From positions 62,001 through 126,000 of the forward strand of contig NZ_JAXMIH010000005.1 of assembly GCF_034366625.1 (NCBI RefSeq): a DNA stretch of 64,000 bases. Reading direction: 5' to 3'. The notes below the pieces were generated by a model. That model had not been told where the DNA came from, did no database searches, and saw nothing but the letters and a program-made list of their open reading frames with translations. Within the stretch, counting starts at the first letter, position 1. Each line of letters starts with the position of its first letter. Below, in pieces: positions 52,242 through 59,320 of the stretch. The DNA comes from Prosthecobacter sp. (GTDB taxonomy: Bacteria; Verrucomicrobiota; Verrucomicrobiia; Verrucomicrobiales; Verrucomicrobiaceae). Position numbers and translations under genes: made by a program.

Positions 52242-52463
52242 TTATCGAGCCAGTTTTGCTTCCACACGGCGCTTCGAGTATTTGGCTGCCAGTTCCGCCG
52301 CATCCTGCTTCAATCCCTCGACCCCGCGGCTTTTCAGAAGCCCTTTGCCTGTCGTTTTGAGCCTCGGCTCCGCGACAAAGCGGTCTTGGATTGCCAGCGC
52401 ATCCGCCAGCAAATCCTGGAAAATATCGACCTCGCCATGCAGCGATGGGGCGTTCGACTTCAT
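52242..52463 (-). CDS. Small hypothetical protein
   Basis: A 73-residue charged protein (HGEVDIFQDLLADALAIQDRF at the start, Lys/Arg-rich second half ending KYSKRRVEAKLAR), not recognised. The start is the ATG at 52463. Size, charge and coupling to a second small gene immediately downstream resemble a two-gene module, but no toxin or antitoxin family can be named. Confidence 0.45.
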   Translation of the reverse strand: MKSNAPSLHGEVDIFQDLLADALAIQDRFVAEPRLKTTGKGLLKSRGVEGLKQDAAELAAKYSKRRVEAKLAR

Positions 52464-52499
52464 GCCTATGGATAATCGAAAACTCTGCCTATTACCAGA

Positions 52500-54761
52500 T
52501 CATTTCTGTTCATACTTCAGGAACCCCTCTCGCCTCTCCCCGAACGCCGCCAAATCCACGCCCCACCATGCCTCGATCGCCTTCCATGTCTCTCCAGCCT
52601 TGATCGCCTTCACCAGTGCCTCGCAGTTCAGCAGTGTGTTCACCTTCGACAAAGCAAAAGACTTCGGATAAAGCCGCTGCAACGTGCAGATGATCGCAAC
52701 GCCCGCTTCCACCGGCTTCAAGGCCGCACGATCCGTGATTACGATTCGTACGCCGCCGCACGCTTCATTCTTGAACACGCTCGTCGTTGGCGTGAAGCGC
52801 ACCGGCGTGAACTGCACGCCGGACAGGCCGAGCTTGTTCAGCTCGTGTGCCAGCCGCAAATCGTTCACATAAGGTGCGCCGAGCACTTCAAACGGCGTGT
52901 CGGTGCCGCGGCCCACACTCACGCTGAATTCCAGCAAACCGATGCCCGGATAAAGCTGCGCAGCATTGAGCGAGCGCATGTTCGGCGACGGATTGATCCA
53001 CGGCAGGCCAGTGTGATCGAACAGCATGCCGCGCCGCCAGCCCTCGACGGGAATCACCTTCAAATCGCAACCGATGAAGCGCTCCGCGTTCATCATCAGC
53101 GCCAGTTCCCCTGCCGTCATACCGTGACGCAGCGGAATCGCATGCGTGGCGGTCGGCTTTTCCTCATCCACCACTGCCGGGCCTTCCACGGCGAGTCCGC
53201 CGATGGGATTCACACGGTCCAGCACATAAAAAGCCTTCTTCGCCTTCGCCGCCGCCTCCATGCACACGCGCATCGTGCCGATGTAAGTGTAAAAGCGGCA
53301 GCCGATGTCCTGGATGTCGAACACGAGCGCGTCGAGGTCCGCCAGTTGCTCCGGCGAAGGCGCTCGCCGTTCGCCATAAAGGCTGAGCACGGGAAGACCG
53401 GTCTTCTTGTCCTTCGTGTCGCCGATTTTCTCCTGATCCAGCACGCCACGAATGCCGTGCTCCGGGCTGAAGAGTTTTTTCAACCTCACGTCCGGCGCGG
53501 TTGCCAGCAAATCGATCGTGCTGCGTCGTTGCGCGTCGATGCCGGTTTGATTTGTGATCAAACCGATCCGCAATCCCTTCAAATCGCCGAACTTGCGCCG
53601 CACCAGCACGTCGATGCCGTTGAGCACAGTCGGCACTTCCGTTTCACCACGCGGCCATGGCGGACCGCTCGCCGTCGCGAAAGTCATGCCTTGCGCCGCC
53701 GCCGTGCCGATTTCCTCATACAAATCCCGCACGCTGCCATTCCCATCGGGATGCAGCCGTGAGCTCATGAAGATGACGAACGTCTTTGTCTGTGGCTCGA
53801 TCCACAAGCTCGTGCCGGTGAACCCCGTGTGGCCGAAGGAGCCGATGGGAAAAGTTTTCCCGCGCGGCCTGCTGAAGGTCGAGTCGATGTCCCAGCCCAG
53901 TCCGCGCCGCTCAAACACCGTCGAGATAGTGTGCGGTGTCGTCATGAGCTTCACCGTCTCTGGTTTCAGCACGCCAGCGCCGCCATCAAGGATCATCCGC
54001 GCATACTTCGTCAGATCGCCCGCCGTGGTGAACAAGCCCGCATGCCCCGTCACACCGCCCATCTTGCGCGAGGTCGGATCATGCACCACGCCACGCAGCA
54101 TCACGCCATCTTGATCCTTCTCCGTCGGCGCGATGCGCGGATGCCAGTCCTCTGGAGGCAAAAATCGCGTCGAATCCATTTTCAGTGGTGCGAACACGTT
54201 CTTCGCCGCGAACTCGTTCAAAGCGATGCCGCTCACGCGCCGCACGATTTCGCCCAGCAGAATGAAATTGATGTCCGAGTAGCGAAAAAATCGATCCGGC
54301 GGCCCTTCCGATGCCAATTCGACCGCCAGCTTGATTCCCGTGTCATAACCACTCCACACCGGCTCCTTCGGAATTCCAGGTCTCAATCCCGAAGTGTGCG
54401 TCAAAAGATGCCGCACGGTGATCCCAGCACGAAACTCCGGAATGTAGCGCCGCACCTCCGCCTCCAGTTCGATCTTGCCCTTCTCCATCAAGAGCAAAAC
54501 GCTCGGCAACGTTGCCATCACCTTCGTCAGCGACGCCGCGTCGAACACCGTGTCCTCCGTCATCGCCTCCTTTGCTGGCGAGACCGCCCGCTGCCCCTCG
54601 ACCAGCGTCATCTTCTTCTCCCCGCTCTCCACATGCAGCACCGCTCCGGGCGGGTTACCTTTTGCCACCGCTTGACGCACCACATTCCGCAGCGAGTCAA
54701 ACTCGTCAGCGTGAACAACGCCACAGAACAGCAATGGCAAAATGATACGGGGTAAAATCAT
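52500..54761 (-). CDS. Fusion of beta-lactamase-fold serine hydrolase and NamZ exo-N-acetylmuramidase (DUF1343)
   Basis: A 753-residue exported protein (signal MILPRIILPLLFCGVVHA). Residues about 20-380 are a class C beta-lactamase/esterase-fold domain with Ser77-x-x-Lys80 (SLTK), YSDIN (161-165) and the HTGFTG block. From about 390 to the end lies DUF1343, now known as the NamZ exo-beta-N-acetylmuramidase family (GH171): LVRRKFGDLKGLRIGLITNQTG, KLFSPEHGIRG, VFDIQDIGCRFYTYIGTM, DRVNPIGG, PLRHGMTAGELA, LPWINPSPNM and GRGTDTPFEVLGAP. In Bacillus the same activities (AmiE-type amidase and NamZ) are separate neighbouring genes for peptidoglycan-fragment recovery, so a wall-recycling role is inferred. 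Confidence 0.88.
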   Translation of the reverse strand: MILPRIILPLLFCGVVHADEFDSLRNVVRQAVAKGNPPGAVLHVESGEKKMTLVEGQRAVSPAKEAMTEDTVFDAASLTKVMATLPSVLLLMEKGKIELEAEVRRYIPEFRAGITVRHLLTHTSGLRPGIPKEPVWSGYDTGIKLAVELASEGPPDRFFRYSDINFILLGEIVRRVSGIALNEFAAKNVFAPLKMDSTRFLPPEDWHPRIAPTEKDQDGVMLRGVVHDPTSRKMGGVTGHAGLFTTAGDLTKYARMILDGGAGVLKPETVKLMTTPHTISTVFERRGLGWDIDSTFSRPRGKTFPIGSFGHTGFTGTSLWIEPQTKTFVIFMSSRLHPDGNGSVRDLYEEIGTAAAQGMTFATASGPPWPRGETEVPTVLNGIDVLVRRKFGDLKGLRIGLITNQTGIDAQRRSTIDLLATAPDVRLKKLFSPEHGIRGVLDQEKIGDTKDKKTGLPVLSLYGERRAPSPEQLADLDALVFDIQDIGCRFYTYIGTMRVCMEAAAKAKKAFYVLDRVNPIGGLAVEGPAVVDEEKPTATHAIPLRHGMTAGELALMMNAERFIGCDLKVIPVEGWRRGMLFDHTGLPWINPSPNMRSLNAAQLYPGIGLLEFSVSVGRGTDTPFEVLGAPYVNDLRLAHELNKLGLSGVQFTPVRFTPTTSVFKNEACGGVRIVITDRAALKPVEAGVAIICTLQRLYPKSFALSKVNTLLNCEALVKAIKAGETWKAIEAWWGVDLAAFGERREGFLKYEQK

Positions 54762-54893
54762 GGGAGTCTGAATCAGACCAAAAGATCGGAGCTGAAGCAT
54801 CCATTATTTTACTCCGCATCATTTTATCCAAATCAAAGCCCACCCATTGGCTCACTTCTTTTCTTCTTCCCCCTCCGCTTGAATCCACCCCCA

Positions 54894-57050
54894 TCAGTCG
54901 TAGCTCAGCACATCGTGCATCTTCCACGACACGCTTCCTCTCCCCATTCCCTCGTCGCTCCACACTCGCAGATCCATTGCCTCAAACGGCTCCATCCATT
55001 TCAGCGCCGCCTTCAAGCCATCCGTCCCACCATTTTGCGCACGTACCATCGCAAACGCCTTCAGAAACTCCCGCAGCTTCGTGAAGCTCATCTTCACCCG
55101 CAAGCCTGCGGGCAATGCAGAACCCGGCAGCCTGAGGATCTCCGCAAATCGCACCTGCTGCGCCCGCGACGTGCCCAGCATGAACATCTTCTCCGTCAGC
55201 GACACACACGGCACCAGATCCTCCGATCCAAACGGCAGCTCATACGAATGACTCACAGCATCGTCGCTTCGCTTTGTCACCACTGGCGGCAGTCCCACTG
55301 GCTGCGGCGCAGGCACCTGCTTCAACAACATCTGCAACGCCGTCTCCATGTTCTGCCATGACACACCGATCAGCTCGCGGTTCTTGATCTCATGCACATT
55401 CGCAAAGCGTGGCAGCGGCACCGCGTCGCCCCCCGGCGGCAATCCTGGCAGCAGCGGCATCTTCCCACCGATGTCGAGGATGATCGCCCCATCATTCCCC
55501 AGCGCCTTCTGCCAGATTGTCTTCGTCCCGTCATACAGGCTGATCACACCCGGCAGCACCGCTTGATCCACCAGCTTGAACGTTTCGACGGCCTTCTCAC
55601 CGCCCACGCCCGCTTTCGTCAGCTCTTGCGCCGCCGCATAGGCCGTCCGCATCCACGCTTCAAAATAAGCCCTTCCGGTCCCCGTCGTGGATCCTTGCCC
55701 GCTCATGCCAAACACCACCTCCGGCTCATCCAGCAGTGCCGTGAACTGAGAAGCCTTCGCCAGCGCCTCCATCTCCGCCTTCACGATTCCTCCTGCAAAA
55801 TCCACCTGCAAACCACCCTCCCACCACGCCACCGCCGCGCCATTCGTGTGCTCGCGATGATAAAACGCCCGCTCCGCTGCCGCCAGCTCCACTGCTTGCG
55901 GCCCCAGGGAGCGCGCCATGCCTGCAAACATCTTTTCCGACTGCAATCCCGCCAGCAACCCGCGCACGATCGGCTGAAACGGCTCGTCGGATTGCAGCAC
56001 ATCCCAAAACGGCCCGTCCCAGCACACGATCAATCCCAAGCTCTTCAGCGCATCCACATCCAGCCGTCGCATCTCCGGTCGCGCCAGCATCGAATCCTCC
56101 ACTGAGTTCGCCAGCCGAATCTGCTCCTTCGACTTCGCCACCGCCACATATGCACGTTCGGTGCTCAGGCCCAGCGCCAGCACCCACTTCTTCCGCGCCA
56201 GCACATCCATCCCACGCGTGATGCGGTCCTTCATCTCCGGCGTGATCTGCGGCATCGCCTGCATCAGCGCCGCCATCCACTCCCGCCGCCGCTCCACCGT
56301 CAAAACCTGGTCCATCGCGATCTCATTCACCGTGATCTTCTCCCCCTGCGTCGTCACGATGCGCGACTGCGGCGCATCCCCCAGCCATTCCGCCAGATGC
56401 AGTTGGTCACTGGCCAACTTCAGCACCTTCTCCGGCTCCGGCGATGCCACACCGATCATCACCGGCGGCATTTCAAATCGCTCCAGCACCAGGATCAACG
56501 CCTCCAGCAGCTCGGGATCACGCAGCGCCGCCTCCATCAGCTTCTTCGCATCAAAGCTTGTGCCCAAACCCGCCAGCACGCCGCCGCTCATCATCCCGCG
56601 ATACGCCGTCTCGTTGTAGAGATCGTTCAATTGCCGCAGCAGCGCGATGCTCTTCAGGCTCTCCTTGCCGAAGGCGAGGAACATCTCATCCACCGCCACA
56701 TTCATCGCTTCGCCCGCAGCCGGTGTCTTGTCTTCCACCAGCGCCATCATCTGCCTCCACCAGTTCGATGCCTTCAACGCCTCCGCATTCTTCTTCCACT
56801 GCACGCTGCTCACGCAAAACTCCACATCCCCCGCCACACGTCCCGCCAGTCCCAGCTTCGCCGCCTCCGTCATCAACGTCGGCTTCACCACGATGGGCAC
56901 GTCCGCTTTAACATTCGTTGGTGTATTCTTCTTTCCGCAGCCGCAAAGCATTAGCGCCGCTATCAGGAGTAAAAATGACGAATGACGAATGACGAGCCGA
57001 GTGGAGCGAGACAGACTGCCGCAGGCAGCCCGAAGGGAAGCGAAGCGCAT
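54894..57050 (-). CDS. Large predicted lipoprotein of unknown function
   Basis: About 718 residues. After a hydrophobic stretch (SFLLLIAALM) a Cys in LCGCGKK suggests a lipoprotein. The long soluble remainder is helical with pattern blocks such as VAGDVEFCVSSVQWKKNAEALKAS, WWEGGLQVDFAGGIVKAEMEALAKAS and GDAVPLPRFANVHEIKNRELIGVSW; no domain is recognised. The start is unclear: the ATG at 57050 is used, but the 5' part up to about 56974 is built from a repeated AATGACGAAT-type string, encoding RLVIRHSSF, so the original signal-peptide start may have been replaced or extended by repeat sequence. Confidence 0.6.
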   Translation of the reverse strand: MRFASLRAACGSLSRSTRLVIRHSSFLLLIAALMLCGCGKKNTPTNVKADVPIVVKPTLMTEAAKLGLAGRVAGDVEFCVSSVQWKKNAEALKASNWWRQMMALVEDKTPAAGEAMNVAVDEMFLAFGKESLKSIALLRQLNDLYNETAYRGMMSGGVLAGLGTSFDAKKLMEAALRDPELLEALILVLERFEMPPVMIGVASPEPEKVLKLASDQLHLAEWLGDAPQSRIVTTQGEKITVNEIAMDQVLTVERRREWMAALMQAMPQITPEMKDRITRGMDVLARKKWVLALGLSTERAYVAVAKSKEQIRLANSVEDSMLARPEMRRLDVDALKSLGLIVCWDGPFWDVLQSDEPFQPIVRGLLAGLQSEKMFAGMARSLGPQAVELAAAERAFYHREHTNGAAVAWWEGGLQVDFAGGIVKAEMEALAKASQFTALLDEPEVVFGMSGQGSTTGTGRAYFEAWMRTAYAAAQELTKAGVGGEKAVETFKLVDQAVLPGVISLYDGTKTIWQKALGNDGAIILDIGGKMPLLPGLPPGGDAVPLPRFANVHEIKNRELIGVSWQNMETALQMLLKQVPAPQPVGLPPVVTKRSDDAVSHSYELPFGSEDLVPCVSLTEKMFMLGTSRAQQVRFAEILRLPGSALPAGLRVKMSFTKLREFLKAFAMVRAQNGGTDGLKAALKWMEPFEAMDLRVWSDEGMGRGSVSWKMHDVLSYD

Positions 57051-57147
57051 CAATACCGAACGACCAAACTCACGCCTCACGAGCAGACCCCGCCCGTGTT
57101 CGTCATTCAGGCTTCGACATTGATTCGTCATTCTGATTTCGTCATTA
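56974..57147. repeat. AATGACGAA strings in inverted arrangement around the lipoprotein start
   Basis: Three tandem AATGACGA units occur at 56974-56995, and three inverted TTCGTCATT units at 57099-57108, 57123-57132 and 57138-57146, about 100 nt away. The interval between is low-complexity intergenic-like sequence. The right end abuts the yebC stop codon (57147-57145) and the left end lies inside the lipoprotein signal-peptide coding region. Similar single strings occur near 18,457, 20,262 and 24,541. Confidence 0.55.
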
Positions 57148-57861
57148 CTTCAGTGCCGCATACACCCGATGCACATCATCATGCCCGTCGAGTGTTTGCA
57201 GGAAACTCGTCACCTCCTCACGTTGCTCATCCGTCAACTCCGGGAACTCCTTCGGCACATAGCTCATTTCGGAAGTCGTCACCTGCCATCCCGCCGCCTT
57301 CAGGGCCTTCGTCACGGCATCCAGGCTCGTCATCTGGCAAAAGAACCGCGCACCGAGTTGCCCCGCGGCCTCTTCATCCTCGACCTCCATCGGCTCCACA
57401 TTGTCCGCCTCCGCTTCCAGCGCCGCGACTTCGATGTCCAGCGTCTTATCAGCATGATGTGCCTCGATCACGCCGCAGTGATCAAACATCCACGCCACCT
57501 TGCCCATGCTGCCCGCGCGGAACAGCACTTTGATGTCCGAGGACGTGCGGTTGTTGTTGTCCGTCAGGCATTCCACGATCACCGGCACCCGGTGCGGCGT
57601 GAAGCCCTCATACGTCGTCGTCTCATACTGCACTGCGTCCGGCCCCGTGCCCGAGCCCTTCGCAATCGCCCGCTCAATGGTGTCTCGCGTCACACTCTGC
57701 TTCTTCGCGATCGCCACCGCCGCCGCCAGCCGCGCATTGTACTCAGGATGCGGCCCGCCCAGCTTCGCCGCCACCTGAATTTCCCGCACCAGCTTCCCCG
57801 TGATCTTTCCCTTCTGGTCCGCGGCCATTTCCCGCCATTTCTGTTTCCATTGTGCGCCCAT
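57145..57861 (-). CDS. YebC/PmpR family transcriptional regulator or translation factor
   Basis: A 238-residue protein of the YebC/TACO1 family: GAQWKQKWREMAADQKGKITGKLVREI at the N-terminus, GGPHPEYNARLAAAVAIAKKQSVTRDTIERAIAKGSG, then YEGFTPHRVPVIVECLTDNNNRTSSDIK and the acidic CGVIEAHH block. Members act as DNA-binding regulators or relieve ribosome stalling at polyproline. The N-terminus differs from the standard MAGHSKW start and is closer to the YeeN-like subgroup. The stop codon abuts the AATGACGAA repeats. Confidence 0.92.
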   Translation of the reverse strand: MGAQWKQKWREMAADQKGKITGKLVREIQVAAKLGGPHPEYNARLAAAVAIAKKQSVTRDTIERAIAKGSGTGPDAVQYETTTYEGFTPHRVPVIVECLTDNNNRTSSDIKVLFRAGSMGKVAWMFDHCGVIEAHHADKTLDIEVAALEAEADNVEPMEVEDEEAAGQLGARFFCQMTSLDAVTKALKAAGWQVTTSEMSYVPKEFPELTDEQREEVTSFLQTLDGHDDVHRVYAALK

Positions 57862-57929
57862 GATGTGTCTTTCAGTTCAAAGTTAAGGCGCACACCAAAG
57901 GTGGGAGCGGTGGGAATGCAAGCCGTGCC

Positions 57930-57987
57930 GTAGCGCGGTATTCCGATACCGCGAACACGCCGTCACGGAATCGGAATTCCGCGCTAC
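57930..57987. repeat. Paired GTAG-headed palindromes with TCCG loops
   Basis: Inverted pair in the 142 nt between yebC and the DUF433 gene. Plus strand: head GTAG (57930-57933), 8-bp stem with left arm CGCGGTAT, loop TCCG, ending 57953. Minus strand: head GTAG (57987-57984), stem with left arm CGCGGAAT, loop TCCG, one mismatch near the stem base, ending at 57964. The head and loop are identical while the stems differ by compensated changes. The layout matches E. coli-type REP pairs (BIMEs), whose head is also GTAG. Confidence 0.8.
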
Positions 57988-58003
57988 ATCCGGGCTGTTG
58001 TTT

Positions 58004-58345
58004 TCACGACGCTTTCACCCGGCTGAGGCGCTGTTGCAGTTGCGTGTTGCCCAGCTTCGTCAGTATGACCTCCGTCCGCTTCTCACGTTCCTGAATCTGG
58101 CTCTCCATCTCTTCCACATGATCATAGAACCACGCCAGAGCCGCATAAATCTGCACCAGGGTCAGGTCAGGATGGTTCTCATGCAGCGTTTCCGCGCTCC
58201 ACCCATGTGCCAGATGCTCAGCGACGAGATGGGCCACCTTGTAAGGCGTTTCATCGATCCACGCCTCGCCTGAAGCTTCTCGCCAGATATGCGGCATGAT
58301 TTGAGCAGGCATGTGGAAGCTAGGCTCAGCCATCTCTTTGTTCAT
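58004..58345 (-). CDS. DUF433 domain protein, possible antitoxin
   Basis: A 113-residue protein whose middle part matches DUF433: WIDETPYKVAHLVAEHLAHGWSAETLHENHPDLTLVQIYAALAWFYDHVEE, the winged-helix-like pattern (start, R-V, LV, G-S-E-I, P-LT---V-AAL-YY--H). DUF433 proteins are usually antitoxins paired with PIN-like (DUF5615) toxins, but no toxin gene is adjacent. A Glu/Lys/Arg-rich C-terminal helix (EMESQIQEREKRTEVI) follows. The start ATG at 58345 lies 10 nt after the upstream gene's stop. Confidence 0.78.
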   Translation of the reverse strand: MNKEMAEPSFHMPAQIMPHIWREASGEAWIDETPYKVAHLVAEHLAHGWSAETLHENHPDLTLVQIYAALAWFYDHVEEMESQIQEREKRTEVILTKLGNTQLQQRLSRVKAS

Positions 58346-58355
58346 GCTGGCATAT

Positions 58356-59267
58356 TTACGGCACCGACTTGATCCGTATCTTGTACCAGCGTGATCCGCC
58401 TTCAGGATCACGCATTGTCACCACAAAGTGATCATCTTTGATCGAGGTGACAACAGGAGTGCGGTTTTCATGCTTGCCAAAACGCTCCTTGGAAACAAGC
58501 ACCGTCTCGGCCACCAGTTTGGGCGCTGTCGTTTTGATGAGATACACGTCGCTCGTATCAGGTCCGCGATCTCCTTTCACACGCCACTTGGGCTTCCAGC
58601 GGCTACCGTTCACATAGGTGGCCTCATTGGAGCCTTCATGCAGCCCCGGCTTGGCTTCGCCACCAGGCACCATCCAGTAGATACCTTCTTTCGTGACGTG
58701 CAGCTCGGAACCACCATCAATCAGAGCTTCTACCGTGAATCCTTCAACGACCTCCTGCTTGGTGCCCGATTGATTTTTTGCTGGAGCCAGCTTTTCGGCT
58801 TCCTCGCGAAACTCCCGAATCTTGGCGTCTGCCGCATTAGCACCAGGCAGGTCACCAGACTTGAGCAGCTCCACTTTCACCTTGTCGAGTCGCGGGATGA
58901 ATTGGTTGTTTAATCCGCTGATGCCTGCAAACACCTTGGTCGCATGATCTTTCAGCACCGCCACGGCCGCTGTAGGCAGCCCCTCCGGGGGAGTTGCTTT
59001 TTCCTGTGAAGTTATGGGCAAAGAGGCAATGGCCACGTTGATGGCGTTAGCGGCTTCGAGTTTGCCGCTTTTCATCTGCTCCTTCAGCACCTCTTGAAGC
59101 TGCGACTTGGCCAGTTCTTTGAGCCGGTCGATCCCTTCAGTCTTCTTTGCCTGGTACTCCGCTAATTCAAACGCCAGAACAGCCGGAAGAGCGGTTGTGG
59201 CATTCTGTTGTGCCATGGCTGAGAACGTCTTGAGCAGGAGTATGAAGAGGATGAAGAACTGTTTCAT
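58356..59267 (-). CDS. Hypothetical secreted protein
   Basis: A 303-residue exported protein with a signal peptide (MKQFFILFILLLKTFSAMA). Residues about 25-165 are predicted coiled or helical (YQAKKTEGIDRLKELAKSQLQEVLKEQMKSGKLEAANAINVAI), a pattern frequent in verrucomicrobial secreted proteins of unknown role, followed by a beta-rich C-terminal domain (VTKEGIYWMVPGGEAKPGLHEGSNEATYVNGSRWKPKW, and a final RDPEGGSRWYKIRIKSVP). No enzymatic motif is recognised. The DUF433 gene follows 10 nt downstream, so they may be co-transcribed. GC is somewhat below the local average. Confidence 0.65.
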   Translation of the reverse strand: MKQFFILFILLLKTFSAMAQQNATTALPAVLAFELAEYQAKKTEGIDRLKELAKSQLQEVLKEQMKSGKLEAANAINVAIASLPITSQEKATPPEGLPTAAVAVLKDHATKVFAGISGLNNQFIPRLDKVKVELLKSGDLPGANAADAKIREFREEAEKLAPAKNQSGTKQEVVEGFTVEALIDGGSELHVTKEGIYWMVPGGEAKPGLHEGSNEATYVNGSRWKPKWRVKGDRGPDTSDVYLIKTTAPKLVAETVLVSKERFGKHENRTPVVTSIKDDHFVVTMRDPEGGSRWYKIRIKSVP

Positions 59268-59320
59268 GGCGCATGAGGTGATGAGTCGCCAAGTGTTTCC
59301 GAACGGATCAGCCAACGCAA

